Shown here: positions 47,584 to 56,735 of the stretch, one piece after another | Numbering within the stretch: the first letter of the stretch is position 1 | Layout of the letters: every line of letters starts with the position of its first letter | Assembly (NCBI GenBank): GCA_028571325.1 | Contig: CP116767.1 | Coordinates: forward strand, 339,150-403,149 | Direction of reading: 5' to 3' | Source of the DNA: Wolbachia endosymbiont of Ctenocephalides felis wCfeF | GTDB lineage: Bacteria > Pseudomonadota > Alphaproteobacteria > Rickettsiales > Anaplasmataceae | DNA: 64,000 bases | The notes under the pieces: model-generated | Told to the model about the DNA's origin: nothing | What the model saw: only the letters and a program-made list of their open reading frames with translations | Databases searched by the model: none | Translations under genes and position numbers: made by a program

Positions 47584-48630
47584 ATGTTAAGCAATCTCTG
47601 GAAAAAAGGAACGGGTTTTCTTGGTAGTGAGTTTGCAATAATGGGTGGTGCTATGAGCTGGGTCTCAGAGAGGAACTTGGTTTCAGCAATCTCAAACGCT
47701 GGTGGTTTTGGTGTAATTGCGTGTGGTGCTATGTCTCCAGAATTGCTGAAAAAAGAAATCACAGAGACACAAAAACTAACTGATAAGCCATTTGGCATCA
47801 ATCTAATCACTATGCACCCAAACTTGAGTGAGTTGATAGACATATGTATTGAAGCAAAAGTAAGCCACATAGTTCTTGCCGGTGGGTTACCGACAAAACC
47901 TAGTATAGAAAAAATCAAGAATGTGGGCACTAAAGTTATGTGTTTTGCACCGTCATTGAGCCTTGCAAAAAGGCTAGTGAAAATAGGGGTGGATGCATTA
48001 ATAATAGAAGGAATGGAAGCAGGTGGGCATGTAGGTCCAGTTAGCACTTCTGTTCTCGCGCAAGAGATATTGCCTTACTTTAAAAATGAGCAAACACCAG
48101 TGTTTGTTGCAGGTGGAATAGGAAGGGGCGAAATGATAGTGAATTACCTAGAAATGGGAGCAAGTGGCTGTCAAATAGGTACATTATTTGTCTGCACAAA
48201 CGAGTCGATTGCCCACAAAAATTTTAAGGAGGTGTTTATTAAGTCAGCTGCACGTAACGCGGTTTCTTCTGTACAAATAAGTGCTGATTTTCCTGTAATT
48301 CCAGTAAGAGCCATAGCTAACAAAGCAAGTGATGACTTTGTGAAGCACCAAAGAGAAGTTATTGATAAGTACCAAAAAGGACAGATTTCAAAAGAAGACG
48401 GACAACTTGAAATAGAAAAGTTCTGGGCTGGAGCTCTAAGAAGAGCAGTGATTGAAGGAGATATTGAAACAGGATCTTTAATGGCCGGTCAAAGCGTTGG
48501 CATGGTTGATAGGGAAAGACCCGTAAAAGAAGTGATAGATATGTTAATTCAACAGGCGAACAATTATATCGAAAACAAATCTGTAGAAGTGGAAAACTCA
48601 ATCATTAGCAAAGCAAATATCAGCCAATAA
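47584..48630 (+). CDS. FabK-like / nitronate monooxygenase family flavoprotein
   Basis: 348 residues forming an FMN TIM barrel. EFAIMGGAMSWVSERNLVSAI is the family start, NAGGFGVIACG the FMN loop, EGMEAGGHVGP the active-site stretch with catalytic His, and AGGIGRGE the phosphate site. The fold is shared by enoyl-ACP reductase FabK and nitronate monooxygenases; the GMEAGGHxG segment fits both. FabK is plausible for fatty acid synthesis, but sequence alone does not decide. Confidence 0.85.
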   Translation: MLSNLWKKGTGFLGSEFAIMGGAMSWVSERNLVSAISNAGGFGVIACGAMSPELLKKEITETQKLTDKPFGINLITMHPNLSELIDICIEAKVSHIVLAGGLPTKPSIEKIKNVGTKVMCFAPSLSLAKRLVKIGVDALIIEGMEAGGHVGPVSTSVLAQEILPYFKNEQTPVFVAGGIGRGEMIVNYLEMGASGCQIGTLFVCTNESIAHKNFKEVFIKSAARNAVSSVQISADFPVIPVRAIANKASDDFVKHQREVIDKYQKGQISKEDGQLEIEKFWAGALRRAVIEGDIETGSLMAGQSVGMVDRERPVKEVIDMLIQQANNYIENKSVEVENSIISKANISQ

Positions 48631-48735
48631 GCAAAATCACCGTAATCGTCCATAATAGGGCATAATCGCCCAGTTTTAATGTAAAATTAACGCCGATGAG
48701 GTATCTATACATTTTGTTATGTATGGAGGAATGCT

Positions 48736-49725
48736 ATGCGAAATCTTTTAAAAAAGCCTGAAAGCGTGTACGACATTATATTCGAAACAGTAACGAAAAA
48801 TCGAGAAGCTGTGCAAGAAAGTGCCAAAAAATGCAAACAGTTATTCAAGCAAAAAAAAGATCCTGCTGATCCTAATGTATTAATTGAATTAGAAGAAGTA
48901 CTGAGAGCACGACAAGATGAGGAAGCTCTCGCAAAACTTATAAAGTCCAATCAAGTAAATAATCCTAAAACACCAGATGAATTAAAAGAATCACTAGAAA
49001 AACAAAAAGAAGATTATGAGTATTATATCGAGGACTTTCTTTCTGCGTTGAAAAAAGAAATAACAAAATCAGAAGAGCTAGGCCAGATAAAAAGAATAAA
49101 AATAGAAAAAATAATTACGGAGATACAAATTTCAGACGGTCTTAGAAATAGTCAAATAAGTAGACAAGATAACGCAGGTACTCCTGAGCTCAATGACGGT
49201 CCAGGTAGTAGAGCAAGTTCACCCGTACCGAGTGAGAAAAGCCCACCACAATCACCAATAAGGAGCAGTGTAAACCCAACATTAAACCATGCTAAAAAAG
49301 ATAGTGATTCACAAATAAAGAATAAAGAAAAAACAAAATTAGAACACCCAACTAAAACAAGACCAAAAGGGCCAATTGGAAGGAGACTCCCTTCTAAATG
49401 GATCAAAGGTCGAGTGCAATCGGAGCAGCCTGCAAAAGAAGAGCCAAAGAAGCAAGAAAATGAAAATAATAGCGAATATATTCCACCTGAGAAACAACCC
49501 AATAACAGAAATTTTCGCATTGCACTTGCAAAAGGTTGTGCTCTTTCAGCAATAGGATGTCTTATTGCAGGAGTAGTAACTTTGGGGATGGTAGGGGCAG
49601 GATTGTTGGTTATGTCTGTAGTGCTTGCTATAGCAGCAGCAGTCACACGGTATTTAACCCCTCCTTCAAGTGAATTAACATCCACCGATTTGAGTCCTCT
49701 TATTGATGATGGTAAACAGCGGTAA
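48736..49725 (+). CDS. Hypothetical effector-like protein with C-terminal membrane hairpin
   Basis: 329 residues after a GGAGG site. Residues 1-135 are helical and charged (coiled-coil-like). About 140-255 is a Pro/Ser/Lys-rich low-complexity region (SRASSPVPSEKSPPQSPI). About 265-310 is a pair of hydrophobic helices, followed by a polar tail. No signal peptide. The layout resembles other Wolbachia proteins with C-terminal hairpins (compare the ankyrin genes here). It lies upstream of type IV secretion genes but with its own gap; an effector role is inferred. Confidence 0.65.
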   Translation: MRNLLKKPESVYDIIFETVTKNREAVQESAKKCKQLFKQKKDPADPNVLIELEEVLRARQDEEALAKLIKSNQVNNPKTPDELKESLEKQKEDYEYYIEDFLSALKKEITKSEELGQIKRIKIEKIITEIQISDGLRNSQISRQDNAGTPELNDGPGSRASSPVPSEKSPPQSPIRSSVNPTLNHAKKDSDSQIKNKEKTKLEHPTKTRPKGPIGRRLPSKWIKGRVQSEQPAKEEPKKQENENNSEYIPPEKQPNNRNFRIALAKGCALSAIGCLIAGVVTLGMVGAGLLVMSVVLAIAAAVTRYLTPPSSELTSTDLSPLIDDGKQR

Positions 49726-49823
49726 AAATTAAATATATGTTACTCATAGTGAACAAGCGAATTCAGTTCTTGCCTATTGATGTGAAAGTTGTTATAATCA
49801 GATGGTGTTTAAAAGGTATTTAG

Positions 49824-50189
49824 TTGATGCACATTCAATTGAATAGAGTTTTAGTTTTTATAGCCCTATTAAGCTTCATTTTTACATCATACTCGAGCGA
49901 GGCGATTCCAGTGGGTAATGAATTAAAGGACGTACAAGAAACGGTAAAAAATTTTATTTCTTCATTTTCAGTTAAGGATACCTTAGAAAATATGAGTCCT
50001 TCGACAATCATAGGATTATGTATAGCTGCAGTGATACTTGCAATATTGTTTAGGGGTCTGATCTTTTTCATGATAATGTTTGGTGTACTGGTCATGATGT
50101 TTGGTAGCACAGAAAAGGCAACTGACTACTTGAAAGAGAAGTTTAGTTTTGTAAAAGTAAAACCTGACAACGAAAAAGATAAAAATTAA
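49824..50189 (+). CDS. VirB2-like (TrbC-type) pilin candidate
   Basis: 121 residues. A signal-peptide-like helix ends near residue 27 (SEA), then a polar stretch. After that come two hydrophobic helices joined by a very short Arg-Gly turn (AILFRGLIFF) and ending VMMFGSTE, which is the VirB2/TrbC hairpin pattern. It lies 36 bp upstream of the second virB4; in related Anaplasmataceae virB2 genes sit beside virB4-2. Length fits. The assignment is by layout and context, not by clear identity. Confidence 0.55.
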   Translation: MMHIQLNRVLVFIALLSFIFTSYSSEAIPVGNELKDVQETVKNFISSFSVKDTLENMSPSTIIGLCIAAVILAILFRGLIFFMIMFGVLVMMFGSTEKATDYLKEKFSFVKVKPDNEKDKN

Positions 50190-50224
50190 GTATCACTGCC
50201 TTTATTAAACGCACATGATGTTGT

Positions 50225-52579
50225 ATGCAGCCAAAAATACCAGCAATTAACACTAAGCTTGAAAAAAAGAATAATTTAGCATTATTAGAAAGCATTGATT
50301 TAGATTTTATCCCTTACGCTTGTCATTATGACGAAGAAACCATACTAACAAAACAGGGAGAATTATTAAAAATAATCAAGTTAGAAGATTATTCCTCTGC
50401 TGATAACTACAGCGACCTTAGAACTGAAATTAGAAAAAGCATATCAAAAAATATCGATAGCTTATATTTCACCGTTTGGATTCATACTGCCCGAAAACGC
50501 AATAAACTGAGCTTAAAATGGAATAAAACTGGAGACTTTTCTGATAAGCTACATTCAACGTGGCTTAATAAACTTACAGGTAGTAAACTGCAGTATACAA
50601 ACGAGTTATACGTCGTGGTATTATTTAGCAATTTTGGCGAGCATACTAATAATTCATTTTTTCTTAGTAGAATAAAAAATCAGCATAAGCTGTCTCTACA
50701 AGAAAACCATCGGGAATTACAAAGGGTAACTGATTTAATTCAAAGTGATTTGGAGCCTTTCGGAGCTAAAAAGCTGGGTCTAAGGTTTAGTGAGTGTAAA
50801 ATGTATTCTGAAATGATGGAATTTCTCCATTATATTGTTACGTTAACACACAAAGACTACCCAATATGTGAAAGGGACCTGTCGCAACATGTCAAAAACT
50901 TAAAGGTAGCTTTTGGTTTTAACACATTTCAAACAACATTTGAAAATCAACAGAAATTTGGTTCTATTTTTTGTATAAAGGAATATCGGGAAATCCCTTT
51001 AGAAAATATAGATAGGTGTTTACAACTTGACTCTGAGTTTATTATTACAGAAATAATAATATTCACTAGTAATAACAAAGCAGTCAAAGAATTCAAAAAA
51101 CAAATCAATATGCTGCAAGTCAGTGAGGATGGTACCTTGCTTCAAAACCCAGAAATCAAAGAAATAATAGAACTTGAAAAAACTTCTGCTATAGACTTTT
51201 GTCAGCAGAAAATTATTTTTACAATCTTTGCTGACGATAGAAAGAGATTAGCTGAAAACATCAGCGATTTGTCCGCCGTAATGTCGTTAGTCGGTTTGAT
51301 GATGTTTAGAGCTGATCTACATATGGAAGATCATTTTTGGGCACAACTTCCAGGCAATTTTACTTTTGTTACACAACCGAAAAATATATTAAAAAAATAT
51401 GCCTGCAGCTTTGCTATGCTACATGATTTTACGTCAGGTACATTAAAAGGAGGAAGGTGGAAGGAAGCAGTAACGGTCTTTTTCTCAAAAAAAGGGTGCC
51501 CTTACTTTTTTAATTTTCATGGAAAGAAAAACAATGGTCATACTACGATACTTGGCGCTCCGAATTCGGGCAGAACTTCACTAATTAATTTCCTGTTGTC
51601 AGAGTCAAGAAAATTTGATCCTAGAATTGTCATATTAGACAACACCGGAAAGTCAATAATTTTTACTAAAGCGGTGAGCGGTAAATATTACATAATTGAT
51701 CCAAAATATAAAGATAAAAGCTTGAAATTTAATCCACTAAACATTGAAGATAGTGCTTCCAATCGCAATATGCTAGTTGAACTGATCAAAAGAATGGTGG
51801 CTGATACAAACTTGGTGGATGTGGAAGAGAAGATAAAAAAAATTGTGGATTCTATATTTGCTATACCAAGGGAATCGCGCTCTATTTCACAAATTTCTGA
51901 AGTGCTCTTACTCCTTGGGGGCAAGATAAATAAATGGTGCAATGATGGCGAGTTTGCTTATTTATTTCAAGATGGTGATGAATCGGACATTGAATGGGAA
52001 ATGAGAACTATATCTCTCAATACTGCAAACCTTACGAAACGAAAGGAATGTATGTCCGTGATACTTTACTATTTCTTATACTCTTTTGAAGCAAAATGTG
52101 ATGGCTCGCCTGCAATACTTGTTTTGGATGAAGCATGGGAAATAAGTAATATTTTTCCTACAGAGAAAGAGTTTGATAACTGGATGCACAGGATGACAAA
52201 ATTAAATGTTGTGGTAATTCTAAGTACTGAGAACTTAAACCTGGCATTTGCTAGCAAATTTACTCAATATCTGGATAAACACGTTGATACAAGGATTTTG
52301 ATGCCGAACGTCAATGCAAATAGGTTATACATGAAAGCATTTTCTCTATCGAAAGAGGAACTGAACATAATCCTGCAAACACCGACACAAGAAGGTTTAT
52401 TTTTGATAAAGCAGTACAAAGGACTAGTAACTTTAAATTTAGATTTGAAAGATATGCAAGAAATACACATACTTTCAGCTAATAAAGATACTATAAAGTA
52501 TATGTACGAAGCAATAAAAGAAAAAGGGGAAGAAGTTAGAAAGTGGTTACCGGTGTTTTATGAGAAGTGTAAGGCTTAA
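50225..52579 (+). CDS. virB4: Second VirB4-type ATPase (VirB4-2) with altered Walker A
   Basis: 784 residues of the VirB4/CagE family, the ATPase of type IV secretion. The N-terminal domain (about 1-410) and the ATPase domain (about 420-780) are both present. Walker A reads GAPNSGRTS at residues 444-452, with Arg at 450 instead of the essential Lys. Walker B VLDEAWE and the downstream Gln/Arg region are kept. Overlaps the next gene by 20 bp. Position after the VirB2-like gene supports a role in the same apparatus. Confidence 0.9.
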   Translation: MQPKIPAINTKLEKKNNLALLESIDLDFIPYACHYDEETILTKQGELLKIIKLEDYSSADNYSDLRTEIRKSISKNIDSLYFTVWIHTARKRNKLSLKWNKTGDFSDKLHSTWLNKLTGSKLQYTNELYVVVLFSNFGEHTNNSFFLSRIKNQHKLSLQENHRELQRVTDLIQSDLEPFGAKKLGLRFSECKMYSEMMEFLHYIVTLTHKDYPICERDLSQHVKNLKVAFGFNTFQTTFENQQKFGSIFCIKEYREIPLENIDRCLQLDSEFIITEIIIFTSNNKAVKEFKKQINMLQVSEDGTLLQNPEIKEIIELEKTSAIDFCQQKIIFTIFADDRKRLAENISDLSAVMSLVGLMMFRADLHMEDHFWAQLPGNFTFVTQPKNILKKYACSFAMLHDFTSGTLKGGRWKEAVTVFFSKKGCPYFFNFHGKKNNGHTTILGAPNSGRTSLINFLLSESRKFDPRIVILDNTGKSIIFTKAVSGKYYIIDPKYKDKSLKFNPLNIEDSASNRNMLVELIKRMVADTNLVDVEEKIKKIVDSIFAIPRESRSISQISEVLLLLGGKINKWCNDGEFAYLFQDGDESDIEWEMRTISLNTANLTKRKECMSVILYYFLYSFEAKCDGSPAILVLDEAWEISNIFPTEKEFDNWMHRMTKLNVVVILSTENLNLAFASKFTQYLDKHVDTRILMPNVNANRLYMKAFSLSKEELNIILQTPTQEGLFLIKQYKGLVTLNLDLKDMQEIHILSANKDTIKYMYEAIKEKGEEVRKWLPVFYEKCKA

Positions 52580-55535
52580 CTTTTTATTTATATTCCTCTT
52601 GACATTTGGTCTTTCGTATCAGGGGTATGCTGAGTGTCCATCTCTTGTGTGGACTAATACTCATGCTGAAGCAAACTTGAGTAAGGCTGGTAAAGGCTTT
52701 TGGAAGATTATTAGCTTTGATTGGGGTAATATAAATTTTGACGAAAAATTATTGCAATACATTAAAGTCAAAGCAGTAAAAGATCAAGGAATTGATGGTT
52801 ACTTTAATCCGAAAATTAGAGTATGTGATTATGAAGGAGATAATTGTCATGAATTGTATAGTGGGACGTCTTGTCAAAAAATATATGGAACACAAGGAAG
52901 TGGAGCTGGAGTTTCAGCAGCAGTTTTTATAGACTGGGAAGGAGATAAAACAAGAGCTGGAGGAGAAATTGCTCAGGGTCTTGAATGGGAATGGGCAGAA
53001 GGTGTCACTGATGAAGAAAAAGTAAAATTTGCTAATTCTCCTAAAATATGTGCTTGTAGCCAAAAGAGCGCTTGTCTGAGTGGTGCTTCTGCAACTTTTG
53101 CTAGGTGGGGTCAGGGAGCAAATATTTTCCGCCCTGGAGAAATGGCAAAAGCTTGTGATACTTGTTCGTGGGGTCAAGGGAAACAAAAAATAAAATGTGC
53201 TCCTGTACCACTTGCACCTGGCCCACCTCCGTTCTGTGAACAACTTGCAATGTCACCTCCACAGGTTAGAATTGTCCCTATAACAAATGAAAAAAATGAT
53301 TACTTTGATCCTAAGGTTAAGGTAATAATTGGTGAGCTAAAAGGAAAAGACGGAGAAATCGGAGAAAAGTTAGATTTTCCCAGAAGGTACAAAAAGGATA
53401 AGGCTGGGGAGAGTCCTACTCCGGGTGAAGTTAGGGAGCATTCTATCTTAGATAGAGATGGTACTACACACTACTTCGAAACATACAGAAAAAAAAATAA
53501 ACTCTGCACTGAATACCGCGGTACCGAAAAGGGGGAATCTCAAAGAAGATTGCAATTTCCTGCTCGTTGTTTTCCGGTGCCACCTGTTTCAGAGCCTGAG
53601 GTAGTGGAGGTAGTAAGTAAAAATACGTTAAAAATAAAAGTAGAGATGAGCAGAGAAAGTTGCATGAAACAAGTAAATAGAAGTTATAGTGATGGCTATT
53701 GTACTTTCGAGATCAGTTTTAATGCTAGTGAAGATAGGAAAAAAATTGACCCACGGTCTTTTAGAGTAGTAAAACCAAGAATAGTTAAAAAAACAACTAA
53801 GAATAGTAATGATGAAAGTAACATCACTGGTGTTATAGAAGGTATATTGAGAAAGAATCCTCAGTTTGAAATTTTGGAAAAATATGGGCTTACTCCTAAT
53901 ATTGGGATCCAGTTTCCTAATGGTGAGGATTACAGTATAACAAATCCTGACAAATCCAGTAAAAAAGGGCCAACTAAGTTGGAATTAGATGATATGGGAC
54001 TACCAAAAATAGAAGTAAGGTATATGAAAGTAAAGAATCAAGCAAACTCCAAAAGAAAAATGCTCTGTCTTTCTGGTTGGAAACCAGAACCAGAAGAATT
54101 TGTACTTAAAAGAGAAAGTGAAGAAGGAGAAACTAAGATAATATCATTAAAATCAATGGGAGCAAAGTATATTAAGTACAATACTGTTTATTCAAAGGAG
54201 TCGAATCAACTTTATTATTTCCCTTGCAATGAAACAACTGATGTTTTGGCAAAGTCACAGAGCGAGCTAGATAAAATAATATTCAATAAGCGGGGATATA
54301 TTTTCATTCCTGAAGAAAATACGAATAGAAACAATTGCATTGCGGAAAAGGATGACGAAATGGATACAAAACAGGATTGCAACAAATGCAAGATAGTATA
54401 TAAATTAATAGATGGGGAGCGTAAGGAAAAATGTGAACAAGGTCAAGATGGCTGTCTCTGCTCAGGTGAAGCATGTAGTCGCTCAACACAATACTTGAAC
54501 AAAAAAGGCGAGCCATTTTACTTAAGATATGAGGAAGTGGATTGTAAAGATAAAGATGGTGAAATACTAAAAAACGAAAAAGGTGAAATACGAAAGTGCA
54601 CACAATTGAAAGATCAACTGGTTAAAGCAAACAGACCAGAGGTTTTTTATGCTGATAAATTGTGTAGGCTTGACTTGGCAGGTTTAAAAGCGAAATTGAA
54701 AGAAATAATCAAGAAGCAGTTAGAAAAGAAGAAACAAGAGATTGAAGAGAAGGATCGGAAAACTTATGATCTTGGAGATGGCTATACAGATGACTTATCG
54801 CCATATGATTATGTTGAAATAGAGGCGTGGGGAGGTGGCGAAGCTGGCCATATAGCTGGTAAAGCTAAGTCTACTGAAAGTAGACCAGGGATGCCAGGAG
54901 ATTATATTAAAGCTAAACTAAAAATTGATCCTAGTCACCCTGTAATTAAAGTTAAAGTTACGGAAGGAGGAGGTGGACAAGAAGATAGTCCACCAAACAA
55001 GGATGGAGGGCCAACTTGGATAGAAATGTGTAATTTGTACAGGCAAGATTGCCAGCCATTAATTACTATTGCTGGTGGTGGTAAATATAGGACATACGGT
55101 GGACAGGATTATAAGGATACAATAGTTCATGAACAAAATTTAAAGCTAGAAGAAAAAGTTATACAAGGAAATGAATTGAAATCTACTGAGAATAACAAAA
55201 TAGCATATATAGAAAATAGTGGAATACAGTATAAAGCGGTAACAGAATGCAATAAAAGCTATGCTAATAAGACATATGGTGCTGGTGGTTGTGTTAATAA
55301 AGATAATGGAAGTTATAGTAAAGGCTCTCCTGGTTATGTGAAGATTAAACCTATGCTTAACAAGATTGATGAAAGTAAAATAAATGCTGCTATTGATGAG
55401 ATGGTAGACAATCTAAAAGATATTACAATTGATGATTCCTTAATAAATAAACTTGATCCCGATATAATTGATACAATTAAAGAAGAAATTAGAAAAGAAT
55501 TGTTAGGGTCAGAGCAAAAAGGTTCTAAATCGTAG
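52560..55535 (+). CDS. Large Cys-rich exported protein, linked to virB4-2
   Basis: 991 residues. Signal peptide at 1-24 (cleavage after GYAE-like). A Cys-rich region follows (CDYEGDNC, CSQKSAC, CDTCSWG), then a Pro-rich bit, Lys/Glu-rich segments, and another Cys-rich block (CNKCKIVYKL, CLCSGEAC). A Gly-rich domain at about 760-930 (VEIEAWGGGEAG, GGGGQEDS, GAGGC, GSPGYVKI) resembles the glycine-rich domains of phage-type receptor-binding or adhesin proteins. Genetic coupling to virB4 by overlap suggests an outer part of the secretion machine or a surface protein. I recognise no named family. Confidence 0.7.
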   Translation: MRSVRLNFLFIFLLTFGLSYQGYAECPSLVWTNTHAEANLSKAGKGFWKIISFDWGNINFDEKLLQYIKVKAVKDQGIDGYFNPKIRVCDYEGDNCHELYSGTSCQKIYGTQGSGAGVSAAVFIDWEGDKTRAGGEIAQGLEWEWAEGVTDEEKVKFANSPKICACSQKSACLSGASATFARWGQGANIFRPGEMAKACDTCSWGQGKQKIKCAPVPLAPGPPPFCEQLAMSPPQVRIVPITNEKNDYFDPKVKVIIGELKGKDGEIGEKLDFPRRYKKDKAGESPTPGEVREHSILDRDGTTHYFETYRKKNKLCTEYRGTEKGESQRRLQFPARCFPVPPVSEPEVVEVVSKNTLKIKVEMSRESCMKQVNRSYSDGYCTFEISFNASEDRKKIDPRSFRVVKPRIVKKTTKNSNDESNITGVIEGILRKNPQFEILEKYGLTPNIGIQFPNGEDYSITNPDKSSKKGPTKLELDDMGLPKIEVRYMKVKNQANSKRKMLCLSGWKPEPEEFVLKRESEEGETKIISLKSMGAKYIKYNTVYSKESNQLYYFPCNETTDVLAKSQSELDKIIFNKRGYIFIPEENTNRNNCIAEKDDEMDTKQDCNKCKIVYKLIDGERKEKCEQGQDGCLCSGEACSRSTQYLNKKGEPFYLRYEEVDCKDKDGEILKNEKGEIRKCTQLKDQLVKANRPEVFYADKLCRLDLAGLKAKLKEIIKKQLEKKKQEIEEKDRKTYDLGDGYTDDLSPYDYVEIEAWGGGEAGHIAGKAKSTESRPGMPGDYIKAKLKIDPSHPVIKVKVTEGGGGQEDSPPNKDGGPTWIEMCNLYRQDCQPLITIAGGGKYRTYGGQDYKDTIVHEQNLKLEEKVIQGNELKSTENNKIAYIENSGIQYKAVTECNKSYANKTYGAGGCVNKDNGSYSKGSPGYVKIKPMLNKIDESKINAAIDEMVDNLKDITIDDSLINKLDPDIIDTIKEEIRKELLGSEQKGSKS

Positions 55536-55668
55536 CTTAAAGTGCCTTAACACCATGAATTTTACCTCTTACTTTAATAATTAATTAAAGTAAATCACGT
55601 ATCAATTTGCTATTTAAGTTTAACTGTTGTATTTTGATAAGAAGGTATAATTAACAGGAGGATGTTTT

Positions 55669-56181
55669 ATGTCTCTAAGTAATAAGATTTCTGGGCTAAT
55701 AGAACAACAATTTAACATTAAAAACCATGACAACTATTTGGCTTACGCTATACACAAGTGGGCTGCAAGTGAAATGTCCGATTCCATTGCTCTTTGTATA
55801 ACTGGCAGTGGCGAATGTAAGATCAAGTATCAAGACATTGCAAATTCATTCAACATAACAAAAGAGGAAATTGACCAGGATAATATTGAAAGTATAGGAA
55901 ATAAAATAAAAAGTGAAGCTGAAAAGGAAGATAGCATTTCTGAGTTGATTTCTAGAATGGATCAATCGCTAAAAGAGCAGAGTGAAAAACCTATTATACA
56001 AATTTTAAATTCATCTGCTGAGGAAATGTTACAGAGTTTTTGTGGGCAATGCAATAGCTCTGCGGAGGAAAGCAGCTCCCCTGAATCTCAAGAAATCAAT
56101 AATGTACCCTCTGCTTTATCTGAAGAGCCTACCACAGAAGGTTTGGAAACTACTACCAATCAAGATCCTTTTTCAACCTAA
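55669..56181 (+). CDS. Hypothetical small acidic protein
   Basis: 170 residues after AGGAGG. Residues 1-110 are mostly helical; the C-terminal 45 are Ser/Glu/Pro/Thr-rich low complexity. Two Cys in CGQCNSS. No signal peptide or membrane segment. Its end overlaps the next gene tail to tail by 4 bp. Unknown function; the flexible tail and composition fit a secreted substrate, but there is no direct evidence. Confidence 0.6.
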   Translation: MSLSNKISGLIEQQFNIKNHDNYLAYAIHKWAASEMSDSIALCITGSGECKIKYQDIANSFNITKEEIDQDNIESIGNKIKSEAEKEDSISELISRMDQSLKEQSEKPIIQILNSSAEEMLQSFCGQCNSSAEESSSPESQEINNVPSALSEEPTTEGLETTTNQDPFST

Positions 56182-56666
56182 TCAACTCCATATATATACT
56201 CTTTTTGTACCCACGCTTTGTGTTTTGAGGAAGATAGGAAGCACCATTTTTCACTGCATTTTTCTATTCTCATTATAACGGACTCGTCTATTTTCATAGT
56301 AATCTTACTGTCCATATTCTGTTTTTGATATCCATAAGTATCTTCTTTTATCATCGCATAGCGCTTGTTACTGAGCAGATTACTTTTTATCCATCCGCAG
56401 TCTTCTTTTATATCACAGACCTTTTTCCAGTTTTCAAACTCTTCTATCACTTTTAGGGGCAGATTTTTGCAAGTGTATATCCATATTACAGGATAGTGAA
56501 ACCCTGGTCCTGTTCTCATATTGACTTTATTTGATTTTATTGAAACAAAGTTGCTGGCAAACAAGTTAGGACTGAATAATAAAAACAATAGGATAATAGT
56601 AGATCTATTTCTGAACCAAGATCCCAATGTCACGCACTGGGATGACGTAAGTGGTTTATTCATCAT
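56178..56666 (-). CDS. Exported bacterial SH3-domain protein
   Basis: 162 residues. The start is followed by a palindromic-repeat-encoded piece (SSQCVTLGSW), then a hydrophobic signal-type helix (about 23-38, ending LFASNF). The SH3-like part (about 45-105) has KVNMRTGPGFHYPVIW, the classic RxGPGxxYPV motif of SH3_3/YgiM-type cell-wall-binding domains. A second SH3-like repeat follows (about 105-160). Likely periplasmic. The repeat extends the signal peptide's N-terminal part; the original start may have been internal. Confidence 0.8.
   Translation of the reverse strand: MMNKPLTSSQCVTLGSWFRNRSTIILLFLLFSPNLFASNFVSIKSNKVNMRTGPGFHYPVIWIYTCKNLPLKVIEEFENWKKVCDIKEDCGWIKSNLLSNKRYAMIKEDTYGYQKQNMDSKITMKIDESVIMRIEKCSEKWCFLSSSKHKAWVQKEYIYGVD
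56620..56646. repeat. Palindromic repeat in the SH3-protein start region
   Basis: GATCCCAATGTCACGCACTG plus GGATGAC: same repeat type, encoding part of the extreme N terminus (about residues 7-16). Confidence 0.75.
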
Positions 56667-56735
56667 AATTCACGATTAGATTGACATAAGATAAAGAGTA
56701 AATTAAAAATTGAATAGATTTTTAATTTATAATAA

